This document shows, in pieces, positions 33,785 to 43,659 of a stretch of 64,000 bases of DNA. The DNA comes from Bdellovibrionales bacterium (GTDB lineage: Bacteria; Bdellovibrionota; Bdellovibrionia; Bdellovibrionales; JAKFYE01). The stretch lies in contig JAKFYE010000039.1 of NCBI GenBank assembly GCA_021731045.1, forward strand, positions 1 to 64,000. The letters are read 5' to 3'. The notes under the pieces were generated by a model that searched no databases, was not told where the DNA came from, and saw nothing but the letters and a program-made list of their open reading frames with translations. The stretch's first letter is position 1; the number at the start of each line of letters is the position of its first letter. Made by a program: the position numbers and the translations under genes.

Positions 33785-33806
33785 TTTACTTTGATATCAA
33801 AGTAAA
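33785..33806. promoter_or_regulatory. Perfect 22-bp palindrome, probable MarR operator
   Basis: Half-site TTTACTTTGAT and its exact complement, centred in the 47-bp gap between divergent otsA and the GH15 gene. TTTGATATCAAA-like cores are usual for MarR family operators, and a marR gene ends the otsA operon. It is 12 bases from the otsA start and 15 from the GH15 start. Confidence 0.75.
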
Positions 33807-33820
33807 ATAAACTTCTATTT

Positions 33821-35596
33821 ATGTATAATTACGGACTTGTGGGAAACTGCAACATTTCTGCTCTGATCAGCAATACAGGCTCAATAGATTGGCTTTGTTT
33901 GCCAAGACCAGATAGCGAACCTATTTTTGGAAGAATACTTGATGAAGAAGGTGGAGCTTTTTCTATCATTGCTCCTGATGGAACGGAGCCACAATCTCGC
34001 CAACACTATATTGAAAATACAAATATTCTTGTCACTGAGCTGCATCTAAAAAACGGGGATGCCTTTAAAATCACAGATTTTTGTCCACGCTTCGAGCAGC
34101 ATGGTCGAATGTTTAGACCGCTGAGTCTATTTAGAATTGTTGACCCGATCAAGGGCACTCCAAAAATCCAAGTTAAGTGTAAACCCATCGCTGGATGGTC
34201 AAAGGAGGCGGCTCCACCGGCTCGAGGCAATAGCCATTTACGCTTCGATATTCGTGGTGAACAGCTTCGACTCACAACAAATATGCCGCTTACCTATTTA
34301 AGCGAAGAAACTTCGTTTCAACTCACCGAGAAACTCTACTTCGCACTTACGTGGAACGCCCCAATTGAAGGTGACTTGCCTCAGATTTCCGAGAACTTTC
34401 TTTTTCAAACCGAACACTACTGGCGCATGTGGGTTAAACATTGTTCGATACCAAGTCTTTTTCAACGCGAGACAGTTCGATCAGCTCTAACTCTGAAGCT
34501 GCATTGCTTCGAGGATACTGGCGCAATTTTGGCCGCCCTCACAACAAGCCTTCCCGAGGAAATTGGGGGCCAGCGCAATTGGGATTACAGATACTGCTGG
34601 CTCCGTGATTCGTACTTTGTTCTCACCGCATTTCACCGTCTAGGGCACTTTGAAGAAATGGAAGGCTTCATCAAATTTTTACTAAATATTGCTCACAAGC
34701 ATGAATCATCTCGTGACCGACTCGCGCCAGTATATACTCTTAGTCAAGAATTGCCCTTGCCAGAAATCATACACCCAAATTGGGCAGGCTTTAAGAATAG
34801 CCCACCCGTGCGAATAAAAAACCAAGCGGCTGAACATATTCAAAACGACGTATATGGCGAGATGATTTTAACATTGGCACCTGTATTCTTTGATGAGCGC
34901 TTTTATCATTTGAGGACAAAAGATCACGAAAGCCTTCTTGAAAATCTAGCGCACCTTAGTGTTAAGTCGATTGGACAACCTGATGCCGGGCTTTGGGAAT
35001 TGCGAGAGGGCTGGCAAGAGCATACGTTTACAAATCTAATGTCTTGGGCAGGACTCGAACGATTGAAACGAATTCAGAAGTTAGGCTATCTGAAGAATCT
35101 AAAAATTAATTTACATAATGAATGCGAGCGCGCAGAGGCCGCCATTGATCGCGCACTGAAAGACGGGATTTTTAGAAATAGTCCAAATGACGCTAGCGTT
35201 GACGCTTCTCTCGCGCTGTTCTCTATTTTAAATTACCCACAAACAGAAGCCATCTTAAAAACTCTTGCGAAAATATCAGAGGAGCTGCGCACTGACAAAG
35301 ACACAAAGAGTTTTTATTACCGCTATATCAGAAGTGATGATTTCGGAAATCCAAAATCTGCTTTCGTAATATGCTCGTTCTGGATGGCACAGGCGCTAGC
35401 GCGCTCAGGTCAGGTTGAAGAAGCAAAGTCTATATTAAATCAGACTTTGCGGGCTGCAAATCATCTTGGACTCTATTCTGAACATTTCTCTACCAGGGAC
35501 AACATGCAAATGGGGAACTTTCCACAGGCGTACTCACATGTGGGATTGATCAACTCGGCATTTGCCGTGAGCCCTCCTTGGTCAGATGTGCTTTAA
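33821..35596 (+). CDS. Glycoside hydrolase family 15 (glucoamylase/trehalase-like)
   Basis: 591 residues, no signal peptide, so cytoplasmic. GH15 features: N-terminal beta domain (YGLVGNCNISALISNTGSIDWLCLPR in part) and the (alpha/alpha)6 domain with GGQRNWDYRYCWLRDS and the region GLWELREGWQEHTFTNLMSWAG. Cytoplasmic bacterial GH15 enzymes of this length include trehalases, which fits its place opposite otsA. Substrate trehalose is inference; maltodextrin is also possible. It probably answers to the same operator as otsA. Confidence 0.9.
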   Translation: MYNYGLVGNCNISALISNTGSIDWLCLPRPDSEPIFGRILDEEGGAFSIIAPDGTEPQSRQHYIENTNILVTELHLKNGDAFKITDFCPRFEQHGRMFRPLSLFRIVDPIKGTPKIQVKCKPIAGWSKEAAPPARGNSHLRFDIRGEQLRLTTNMPLTYLSEETSFQLTEKLYFALTWNAPIEGDLPQISENFLFQTEHYWRMWVKHCSIPSLFQRETVRSALTLKLHCFEDTGAILAALTTSLPEEIGGQRNWDYRYCWLRDSYFVLTAFHRLGHFEEMEGFIKFLLNIAHKHESSRDRLAPVYTLSQELPLPEIIHPNWAGFKNSPPVRIKNQAAEHIQNDVYGEMILTLAPVFFDERFYHLRTKDHESLLENLAHLSVKSIGQPDAGLWELREGWQEHTFTNLMSWAGLERLKRIQKLGYLKNLKINLHNECERAEAAIDRALKDGIFRNSPNDASVDASLALFSILNYPQTEAILKTLAKISEELRTDKDTKSFYYRYIRSDDFGNPKSAFVICSFWMAQALARSGQVEEAKSILNQTLRAANHLGLYSEHFSTRDNMQMGNFPQAYSHVGLINSAFAVSPPWSDVL

Positions 35597-35794
35597 GAAA
35601 ACCGTCCACCATTGGTTTCAAAGTTTTCGTATTCATATTTCTTTATACCTATTTGCAAAACGTAGAAGAAAATCTGATGCCTTGCAAACAAACTCATATA
35701 TATATCAACAGTCTGAGAATCGACATATTTGGGGCAATCTTTGGTTTCCATAAAAATAATTGGCAAAGGTCTATCATGAGTCTAGTTTAAACTG

Positions 35795-37153
35795 GTGCAC
35801 CAAGATGATTCAAATAAGACATTACATACAAACCGGCTACAGAAATACGTAGATTCAATTGCCAAACTCTTTTCTTTAAAGGAAGTGCCCTACTGGGGTG
35901 CTGCACTGATTACGGGTTTTCTAGCCGTTGGGTATGCAAAGTTTTTTGTCTTTGCCGAAAGAGAATCAAGGCATCTAATTAATACTCACCCTTACTATCT
36001 GTTTTTATTGACCCCACTCTCTTTTCTTGCTGGCTGGTGGCTTGTGTTTCGATTTGCTCCAGAAGCGCAAGGCAGTGGGATTCCGCAGGTCATGGCGGCG
36101 ATTGAGACACACAAATTTAAAAATCAAGACCAATTTCTAGAGAGGTTATTAGGTGTTAAAACTATATTAATTAAGATTTTGAGTTCTGGTTTATGCGTTA
36201 TCGGTGGAGGATCCGTCGGGCGTGAGGGGCCGACAATTCAAATGGGTGCCAGCATCTTTCATCTTATTGGAAAAAAGACAGAAAAAATTTCTAGCCAACT
36301 ACAACATGATTTTTGGATCATCACGGGTGGCGCCGCCGGAATTGCGGCTGCTTTTAATACGCCATTAGGCGGTTTAGTTTATGCGATTGAGGAACTCACA
36401 ACAACGCACTTTAATAAATTTAAAACATCACTCATATCCGCGGTTATTATTTCTGGGCTAGCTTCACAATGGATTACAGGTTCTTACTTATACCTGGGCT
36501 TTCCTAAACTCTTAGATACAACACTTGCTAATGTACCGTGGACCCTACTTGTCGGCGTATTGTGTGGTTCTGCCGGATCTGTTTTTGGAAAATTACTATT
36601 TAAATTTTCAACTAGGCGCAGGCAGCTACTTAAGGCTAAATCATTTGCTATAGTAGCTATTGGTAGTGGACTTGTTGTGGCAACCCTTACAGTGTTTTTT
36701 GATTCGCGCACTTCTGGTTCTGGCAAAGAGGTCATCGCCCAACTTCTCTTTTCTGAAACATCAAATCCAGACTGGGAACTCATGTTGGCAAGATTTGTAT
36801 CGCCACTGCTTACTTATCTTTCTGGCTGCGCAGGTGGCATTTTTGCACCTTCGCTAGCAGCCGGTGGCGCTATTGGAGCATTTCTCGCAAATGTTTTTAG
36901 TATTGGAAACAGCAACTTGATTATTCTATTAGGTATGATCGCTTTTCTTACAGGTGTGACTCATGCGCCTTTTACATCATTTGTATTAGTACTTGAAATG
37001 ACAGACAAGCACGCGGCAATCTTCCCGATGATGTTAGCCGCGCTTTCGGCTTCAATGATTTCAAAAGTTATTGATCATCAATCTTTTTATGAACATATCA
37101 AGGGTTACTATGTAATGACTCTGAAATCGACTACCGAGAATCAAACTACTTAA
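35795..37153 (+). CDS. clcA: ClC family chloride/proton antiporter
   Basis: 452 residues, start GTG 35795 (weak ribosome site; start uncertain). About 11 membrane segments with the ClC selectivity filter: GSGIPQV, GREGPTIQMGA (gating Glu present) and the third GGIFAPSLA. YAIEEL aligns with the internal proton-glutamate region, so exchange rather than a channel is likely. No C-terminal CBS domains. ClC antiporters aid acid and osmotic responses, in keeping with the trehalose genes around it. Confidence 0.92.
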   Translation: MHQDDSNKTLHTNRLQKYVDSIAKLFSLKEVPYWGAALITGFLAVGYAKFFVFAERESRHLINTHPYYLFLLTPLSFLAGWWLVFRFAPEAQGSGIPQVMAAIETHKFKNQDQFLERLLGVKTILIKILSSGLCVIGGGSVGREGPTIQMGASIFHLIGKKTEKISSQLQHDFWIITGGAAGIAAAFNTPLGGLVYAIEELTTTHFNKFKTSLISAVIISGLASQWITGSYLYLGFPKLLDTTLANVPWTLLVGVLCGSAGSVFGKLLFKFSTRRRQLLKAKSFAIVAIGSGLVVATLTVFFDSRTSGSGKEVIAQLLFSETSNPDWELMLARFVSPLLTYLSGCAGGIFAPSLAAGGAIGAFLANVFSIGNSNLIILLGMIAFLTGVTHAPFTSFVLVLEMTDKHAAIFPMMLAALSASMISKVIDHQSFYEHIKGYYVMTLKSTTENQTT

Positions 37154-37161
37154 CCCAAACA

Positions 37162-37296
37162 TTACTGGAAAATAGCAATTTGAGTTGCGTTCTGCGTGAA
37201 TACGTTAGGGCCGATCAGTGACCCCGAAAGTAAAAGTGTAATCGCCAACATCAAAACTAGCGCGGTTATTGAAAATGATTTCTTTAAGCTACTCAA
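37162..37296 (-). CDS. Possible 44-residue membrane protein
   Basis: A TTG-initiated frame (AGGA about 9 bases upstream) encodes MSSLKKSFSITALVLMLAI and continues with a hydrophobic helix, then a polar tail ending AIFQ. It has the typical basic start and one membrane helix. It fills the gap after clcA, running convergent to it. No family recognised. It could be a chance frame. Confidence 0.4.
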   Translation of the reverse strand: MSSLKKSFSITALVLMLAITLLLSGSLIGPNVFTQNATQIAIFQ

Positions 37297-37477
37297 TTGA
37301 AATCATCCTAACTTTAATAAGTTTCTATCCTCATAACAGTATAACTGATTTGGGATTTGAGTCCTACCGGCTTTAGTTTAGCATTTGAAATACAATTTTT
37401 GTTTATATATTTGAAGTACTGATTGATAAAAAGACTTTGCGCCAAAGTCTATAGTCAAAAAGAGAAAAACATTGCAG

Positions 37478-38269
37478 TTATAGAAAGTGAGCATTTTTTT
37501 TATGTAAATGGCGATTATAGTCTAAGAGGTGTCTGAGAAGCTTATTAACATCGTTTTGAACTTTTAAATAAAATTGCGCATTTGAGTTTTCTTTTTCTCC
37601 AATACGAACTGTAACAATATTATTATAATTAAGCGAAAAGACGTCTTCGTCAGTGTCATCATCACCAACATATAATGCACTTTCGACTTGCTCATGCATC
37701 ATGAGCTTTAAAAAAGAAGCGCCTTTATTAGGGACGCCAGAAGGTATAATATTAATTACGGCCTTACCTAGAATAACTCTTGACGAAGTCTCCAGGTTAG
37801 CAATGCTGTTTAGTATCTCTAGGCGGGATTTACCTTTGTCCTCGGCTTTACGAAAATGAACTGCTATGGAGCAGCCTTTGTTTTCAATTTCAATGCCTAA
37901 AAGATTTTTTTCTATTAGTAAGCTGTTCTCAAGAAAGCGGCTCCATTGATTACACGTCTCCAGTGCCTCCCCTAGCCCAGGAGACTCTTCGTCAAAACCA
38001 TGGCTTCCAATTACATACTTCGGCTTAAACAACAGCCTTGATTCAAGATCTTTCTCGTTACGTCCTGAAATAATCGCAAGTGGAACCAGGTCATTAAGTT
38101 GCTTTAAATAACCGTATGTCATTTTTGAAATCTGAGCCTCCTCATGTGACTGAACAATAGGCGCAAGAGTTCCATCAAAATCAAATGCGTAAAGCGCCCT
38201 TCGTTTTGCTAAACTTTCCAAAACAACTAAATTGTCCTCCGTAAAAAGTGGCTTCATCAATTTTAGCAT
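37478..38269 (-). CDS. otsB: Second trehalose-6-phosphate phosphatase (OtsB paralog)
   Basis: 263 residues. Motif I YAFDFDGTLAP (Asp30, Asp32), VPLAIISGRN, GSHGFDEESPG, NIIPSGVPNKGASF and GDDDTDEDVF: all HAD/OtsB motifs intact. Roughly 40-50 percent identical by eye to the otsB at 30760-31530, so an old duplication. It has its own upstream region and is not part of the marR operon, which suggests separate control. Confidence 0.92.
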   Translation of the reverse strand: MLKLMKPLFTEDNLVVLESLAKRRALYAFDFDGTLAPIVQSHEEAQISKMTYGYLKQLNDLVPLAIISGRNEKDLESRLLFKPKYVIGSHGFDEESPGLGEALETCNQWSRFLENSLLIEKNLLGIEIENKGCSIAVHFRKAEDKGKSRLEILNSIANLETSSRVILGKAVINIIPSGVPNKGASFLKLMMHEQVESALYVGDDDTDEDVFSLNYNNIVTVRIGEKENSNAQFYLKVQNDVNKLLRHLLDYNRHLHKKNAHFL

Positions 38270-38355
38270 TACTCCTATTCATTAATCTGACAAATGTTAA
38301 TTAGGCTAATTGCCTAAATCATATTAATTACAAAAACCAACTCCGATCACTATTC

Positions 38356-41079
38356 CTACTGTGCTTCTCGTGAGAAGTATTTTAGCCAATTTTCTTTCGA
38401 CCTGTAGAAGCACATAGGTTTTTCGGAGCTATTCAAAAGCAGCTGCGAATATAATCCCGAAAGTGAAGCTGCCGTGCCACCTGTCAAATTTGCGTCTATC
38501 GTTTCTGTTGTCCATGCTGTGGCCGTAGAAGATTTACTGGCAATTGCCATTCCTTGATTTGCACCGGAATAGTAAGACACCCATTTTGTCCCGTCAGATG
38601 CCAACTCAATTTGAGGTGATTGGGCGACGGTAATAGTTGAGCCAGTTCCACCAATACTTTCGCCTGTGAAAGCATTAGAAGATATACCTGAGGCTATCGA
38701 AGAGGATGTCACAACTCGAACCTGGTTTAACGTTGAATCATAATGTGCAATTGAAGGAACATCGGTGGAACTTAACTCCATATCAATACCTTCACCACGA
38801 ATGGATCCGCTCGAATCTATCGGACGACATGTCCAAGTAAATGTTGAACTCGTAACCGCTTCGTCAGCCATTGCAATATATAAACCTCCACCCCGTTGGT
38901 AAGTAATCACCGGCTTCCCCGCGCTGGTGAAGCGCAATTTCGCGTATTTTCCTGCATCTGCAGCCGCAGAGCAACCCGATCCAGTAACTCCCGTAGTGCC
39001 ATCCACATAAAATCGTTTCCAGCCCTTTGTGGGCGTGTATCTTGCAAATTTAAGAGCAGTTGTTTGAACTGTAGGCCCCACCTCATAATACGCAATCCCA
39101 ATGGATGTTCCGCTTGTTCTGGCACTTGGATAGAGCCCTGTGGTGAGAGATGTGTCATCAATTACATGAATACTAAAACTTGCACCATTGTTAGATGATC
39201 GTGCAAGACGAAGATTGGCCTCAGTTACCAAAGAATTGTAATACGCAATCATCGGCTGATTATTTGCGTCGTATGCTAATGAAGGATAAATACCGACCAA
39301 AAGACCGGCAGCAGATTCGTTATAGTTAACGACGTTTACTAGCGAAAATGTCGGGTTCGTAGATGTTCCGCCACGAGTTCCGTAATAAAGTTTTGAATCG
39401 GCAACAGTAGGATCTGTATATAAATACGCATACCCAATTGTGCCGTTAGCAGCTTTCGCCGCTGAAACCATAGGAATTGCCGTTGTTGGAAACACGTTAC
39501 TTGTTTGATCAACGATATCCATAATGAATTGTCCCGTAGCAATCGTTCCATTAATATCCATTGTTGATCCACTTGCGACCACAACATCATTACCAATTAA
39601 AGTAGCTGCCGCTCCCGGCAGCTTTGCATACGACATGTAAACCACATCATTTAAAGTATCATATGCCATTCCGATACCTTCACCTGCGGCCCAAGCTACG
39701 CCAGTCTCTACCAGCGTAGGACCAACAAAGGCTCCCGCTGCGGCTCGCTTGTTCATTAAAAAATGAGTTGTGCTCCTAGAATATCCAATAAGATGGTCAG
39801 TGCCCGCTGATGCTAACTCAAAACCATTTAATCCGTCATTTGCAGTACCTGTGCTAGTTAGTGCGCCCCAAGAAGTCGCGCCAGCTGGTTGTGCAGTAGC
39901 ACAATCATTTGGGAGTGTTGCTGTGTAAGTAAACGTATTCGTAGTCGAAAAGATTCCAACTATTGGTTTGTTGTCTGAACCCACTACGACGCCCGATCTT
40001 ACACCTGAGTTAGCCCCTAAAGCTGTCGAAAAACATGCTCCCCCACAACCCGTCATCACATTTGTCGCGACAACGCTTGAAATCCCACTACTACTCACAT
40101 TGGCAGTTACCAAAATGGGTTGGTTATTAATCCCGGCTGCCCCCGTGGTTACGGCGGTCGTTGCGACAAGATATTGATTTCCGCCTGATGTACACAAATA
40201 TAATCCAGATTGCAAAACACCTTGGTTGATAGCGGTAATAGTGCCGCCAGCAACGATGGTGGCTAAATCTGTTTCGGTCCAAGTTCCTGTTGATGACCTA
40301 AAAAGATGTTTCTGCCGACTGCTGGCAATAGTTGCAGAATACCATGCATAGGCAATATGAATGTTATCGTTTGAATCCACGCGAATCTTTATTCCTTTTA
40401 TCGGATCTACAGCAAGTGTGTTTGCAACCCCTGTGCCCCCAGCCGAAGAAGAATAACTGGCCGCAACTGAAACAGTCCAATTGCCCGAGGAATCTCTTTC
40501 AGCAACTCTAATTTGTTTATGACCTCCTGTTGTATTTAAGCTCGCACCATAAACATACGCGACAACAGGTAGGCCTGTTGACTTGAATGTAATTGCGATA
40601 ATGTCCGCTATTGACCCCGTCGCTGAATTCGGCGCCCCTACGCAATAGCTGAACGCTGTGCCACATGCGATTGCGCCGGTAGTACTATAGTTGTAATCAA
40701 TGACTTCAATATTCCAAGCGCCGTAAGTGTCGACATAGGCGTATTTTAGCGCTCCCAATGTAGTCGAACCCCCGCCTGCCGTGGAGTTTTTATCGTAGTA
40801 TGCGATAGCTGGGTGATAGGTGGACGGATTTATTGCTACAGCGTTAGTTCCACCAGTCATATTATTAAAAGTCAAACTTGGACCAGTAGTAACAATTTTG
40901 AGTACATCTGTGGTAGAGGAACCCGCGGCACCACCAGTGCCTCCGCTTGTTCCGCCGGTTCCCCCACCACTCCCCAAGGTCACGCCACCTGAAACACTAC
41001 CCTCCTCGCAGGCCGCGAGAACAAAGACAAAACACAATATTTTTAAAGAATTAAATACTGCTTTCAAAGTTTTCATCAT
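38356..41079 (-). CDS. Large lipoprotein with repeated beta-propeller-like modules
   Basis: 907 residues. Lipobox VLAAC (about Cys24) followed by a Gly/Thr/Ser linker (30-55). The rest holds about ten spaced motifs of the pattern PxIAYYD or its variants (HPAIAYYDKN, LPVVAYVYG, IHIAYAWYS, QPMIAYYNS, IGIAYYEVG, KPVITYQRG, PSIAHYDST, WVSYYSG), the layout of sialidase-like propeller blades. Surface exposure is likely. Exact fold and ligand unknown. Six bases downstream of the beta-barrel gene at 41086, so co-transcribed. A ribosome site AGGAGATA precedes ATG 41079. Confidence 0.8.
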   Translation of the reverse strand: MMKTLKAVFNSLKILCFVFVLAACEEGSVSGGVTLGSGGGTGGTSGGTGGAAGSSTTDVLKIVTTGPSLTFNNMTGGTNAVAINPSTYHPAIAYYDKNSTAGGGSTTLGALKYAYVDTYGAWNIEVIDYNYSTTGAIACGTAFSYCVGAPNSATGSIADIIAITFKSTGLPVVAYVYGASLNTTGGHKQIRVAERDSSGNWTVSVAASYSSSAGGTGVANTLAVDPIKGIKIRVDSNDNIHIAYAWYSATIASSRQKHLFRSSTGTWTETDLATIVAGGTITAINQGVLQSGLYLCTSGGNQYLVATTAVTTGAAGINNQPILVTANVSSSGISSVVATNVMTGCGGACFSTALGANSGVRSGVVVGSDNKPIVGIFSTTNTFTYTATLPNDCATAQPAGATSWGALTSTGTANDGLNGFELASAGTDHLIGYSRSTTHFLMNKRAAAGAFVGPTLVETGVAWAAGEGIGMAYDTLNDVVYMSYAKLPGAAATLIGNDVVVASGSTMDINGTIATGQFIMDIVDQTSNVFPTTAIPMVSAAKAANGTIGYAYLYTDPTVADSKLYYGTRGGTSTNPTFSLVNVVNYNESAAGLLVGIYPSLAYDANNQPMIAYYNSLVTEANLRLARSSNNGASFSIHVIDDTSLTTGLYPSARTSGTSIGIAYYEVGPTVQTTALKFARYTPTKGWKRFYVDGTTGVTGSGCSAAADAGKYAKLRFTSAGKPVITYQRGGGLYIAMADEAVTSSTFTWTCRPIDSSGSIRGEGIDMELSSTDVPSIAHYDSTLNQVRVVTSSSIASGISSNAFTGESIGGTGSTITVAQSPQIELASDGTKWVSYYSGANQGMAIASKSSTATAWTTETIDANLTGGTAASLSGLYSQLLLNSSEKPMCFYRSKENWLKYFSREAQ

Positions 41080-41085
41080 TATCTC

Positions 41086-41922
41086 CTAAAGTTTGAGTCT
41101 TAATTCGAAAGGCACCATGTAGTTAACAAATTGCTCGCTCGCATCAGAGATACCACGGCTTTCCGCACCTGTTCCCGATCCCGAAAATGAAACTGAATCG
41201 TAATTAATTTGAATGCCTACAGCTAAATCAACATTTTCGGTATAAACATAAGCAACTTTTAAATTTAGAATACTTGATATGCCAAATTTGTATCTACCCG
41301 TTACGGTATTGGATTCTTGAAAATAATTTGAAAAACCAATTGTGATACCACTTTCATAGAAAGTTTTTGAAGAGAGGGTGTTTGTATATCCTAAAGATAC
41401 CGTGGGGCCCGCAATGTAACTCGCTGCAATCACAGCAGGCGAAACCCTATCTGATGATCTTTCAGCATAGTAGTAACCTAACCCAAAAGTTGGAATTCCA
41501 TTATCAGTGCCGTTAACTAATCCAATGTTAAATCCAACATCAGTTCGCGCATTCTTTTGATTAAAACTTGAAGGAGTAGCGCCTGCAACGTCCTCATATC
41601 TTACGGAGCTAATTGAGTGCCGAAAATATACATTCGTATTCGAATCACTAAGACCATAGTTTATCTCTCCGCCATAATTTGACCCAAAAGTGCTTGGCAT
41701 TTTTGAGTTCATTCCAACACCTTCAATAGTGTTGGACATTACGCTTGCGCCACCATTAACAAAAATATTTAAACCTTTGTATAAACGATGATCTGCGGGC
41801 TGAGTGGCTACCGTAGAAGTCTCAGGCAGCTTTACTTGAGCATTTTCAATATTGTTCTGCGCCTGAACCACGTTAACCAAACACAAGACTAAGATATGTA
41901 GAACTAAGAATCCGGCTTTCAA
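41086..41922 (-). CDS. Putative outer-membrane beta-barrel protein
   Basis: 278 residues, start TTG 41922 behind AGGAG. Signal peptide (VLHILVLCLVNVVQAQ). The mature part alternates hydrophobic and polar residues in strands such as GGEINYGLSDSNTNVYFRH and LKVAYVYTENVDLAVGIQI and ends in FELRLKL, a barrel-type end though Leu rather than Phe is last. First of a two-gene operon with the propeller lipoprotein. It may anchor or export that protein (inference). Confidence 0.65.
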   Translation of the reverse strand: MKAGFLVLHILVLCLVNVVQAQNNIENAQVKLPETSTVATQPADHRLYKGLNIFVNGGASVMSNTIEGVGMNSKMPSTFGSNYGGEINYGLSDSNTNVYFRHSISSVRYEDVAGATPSSFNQKNARTDVGFNIGLVNGTDNGIPTFGLGYYYAERSSDRVSPAVIAASYIAGPTVSLGYTNTLSSKTFYESGITIGFSNYFQESNTVTGRYKFGISSILNLKVAYVYTENVDLAVGIQINYDSVSFSGSGTGAESRGISDASEQFVNYMVPFELRLKL

Positions 41923-42231
41923 ATTGTGCTCCTCTCCATCGCTGAAAGTCTTTAGTGGTTTCAGATTATGTATACAATCGGTCGATGACTATCAGGCGTT
42001 GGACCAGAAAACGTGATTTTATATAAAAATAATTAGGAATGTTTTTAGCATCTCACACCTGTGGCAGGGATCATTTTAGTAACTCAAACTAATCACTAGG
42101 TTCTTTTCGGTAAACTAGACGCCTCGATAAAATGTCAAAAAAGTGATTTCTTTGAGAGTGATTTTTGGAGTTTTTCGTTATTTTAATTAGATTTTAGTAA
42201 TTTAAAAAAGTAAATATATGAAGTAACATTA
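41923..42231. other. Intergenic region upstream of the beta-barrel gene
   Basis: AT-rich, no gene seen. It must hold the promoter of the 41922 operon; TATACA/CATAAT on the minus strand near 41971 is a plausible -10. The lipoprotein gene at 42232 ends here; no clear terminator found. Confidence 0.4.
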
Positions 42232-43338
42232 CTAGTTACCAACTACAGTTACATTACTAATCGCTTTTACAAAACTACTTTGGAAGATAAGAGGCGTCGT
42301 AGCAGCCTTACTTAAAGTTGATCCGTCATAGTTAAGCTTAATAACTGATCTGAAGTTTGTACCAACTAACACAAAACGTTCTGAAGTTGTTCTGTAATAC
42401 GCTAAGGATGACGATAGCGATCCAGGTGTTGCGCTAACTGTTGCGATATCTCCTGATGTATCATTGAAAAGCAAAGTTGCATTATTAATTGCGGTTGGCG
42501 TGACATCAAAACTCCAAATCTGGGCGTTTGTGGTAGATGCAGTAAACGGATAATAGAGAACCAGTAGTTTGTTTTCTTCAGTAATGTAAATCATATCAAC
42601 TGGCCACATCGTAGTTGCGGGGCCGGCAAGAGCAACGCCAGAGATACAACCACCTGTCGCGCCATTGTACAAATTGACTTTGTTATTTGGAGATGTCGCT
42701 CCGTTCGACGCGATTACATATTCAGATCCCGAAAGCATGAGTTGCACGGCTGCGGTGCCCGCGGTAATTGTACAGCCTCCACCAGTTAAATATCTTGCGG
42801 CTGCTCCAACACGTTGTTTGGCCGAGTTAAATCTTTCTACTCCCGCAGTACGCGTAATTAAATATCCTCCATCGGTGGTAGCTGTTAGGCGTCTTGTGCC
42901 TGCGGCCATTGCTGTTGAATTTTGAAAATATTGAGAAAAATTTGATCCATCGGGATCCGCAATATCAACTTCGCCAACAGTGCCATTGAAGGCCAAAAGC
43001 AGCATCTTCATCCCACTCGTCAGACTTTGAAACACTACTGTCTGAGGCATAAACCCAGGGTTTCCTGCGTAATCACGTACTATATTAATAAGCTTACCCT
43101 GCTGGTTCCAGCGAGATACAATTCCAACACCTGAAGCAACTGGAAAACCACTTGAAACATAGATACTGTAATTATCGGAAATTGATGAGACACTCTCATT
43201 TTCAACAGTACAATTGTCGGTGTTGTATAGCACTTTCTCAGTGTCGCCTGCATCACACTTCTTACCACAACTAGTGAGACTCAAGAGTGCTAGTATACCA
43301 ATCAATACAAAAATCAGAGCTCTTATAGAAATGTGCAT
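42232..43338 (-). CDS. Lipoprotein of unknown function
   Basis: 368 residues from ATG 43338, chosen because AGAGG lies 5 bases upstream and a signal peptide starts there (MHISIRALIFVLIGILALLSL, then TSC lipobox); the frame is open to 43404. Gly, Ala and Thr-rich with short beta-type repeats (LLVLYYPFTAS, GGYLITRTAG), similar in flavour to the propeller lipoprotein at 38356. CGKKCDAGDTEKVLYNTDNC near the N-terminus has several Cys. Probably surface lipoprotein. No family recognised. Confidence 0.75.
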   Translation of the reverse strand: MHISIRALIFVLIGILALLSLTSCGKKCDAGDTEKVLYNTDNCTVENESVSSISDNYSIYVSSGFPVASGVGIVSRWNQQGKLINIVRDYAGNPGFMPQTVVFQSLTSGMKMLLLAFNGTVGEVDIADPDGSNFSQYFQNSTAMAAGTRRLTATTDGGYLITRTAGVERFNSAKQRVGAAARYLTGGGCTITAGTAAVQLMLSGSEYVIASNGATSPNNKVNLYNGATGGCISGVALAGPATTMWPVDMIYITEENKLLVLYYPFTASTTNAQIWSFDVTPTAINNATLLFNDTSGDIATVSATPGSLSSSLAYYRTTSERFVLVGTNFRSVIKLNYDGSTLSKAATTPLIFQSSFVKAISNVTVVGN

Positions 43339-43659
43339 TGTAACCTCTTTGTCGGAAATCATTTTTTCAAGAAGACTCGCATCACTACATCGACAGAAGA
43401 TCAACTTTAGATCAGCTCAAATTTAAATATCGCAAATTCTTTATTTTAAATTACTGACTTGATCATATCTTTTTTCTTTTTTAAATCCAACGGCTTGGCC
43501 TTTTCTTTTAAACAGGACCTTGTTAGTTGAAAACAAGCACGCTTTTATAGAATTAACTTTGATGATCGAACTACATCGCATAGTTTATTTCTTACTACGA
43601 ATTACTTTTTGGATTAAACAACTGTGCGTTCAGCACTGCCAAACAACAGGAGAACTTTT
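43339..43659. other. Divergent intergenic region between two lipoprotein genes
   Basis: AT-rich, no gene visible. It should contain both promoters. TTGATG, 16 bases, TAGTTT at 43558-43585 is a weak candidate for the plus-strand gene. No clear operator. Confidence 0.35.

Noticed and set aside
35578-35790. 70-codon plus-strand frame between the GH15 and ClC genes
   Set aside because: Begins inside the GH15 gene in another frame and has no ribosome site or family.
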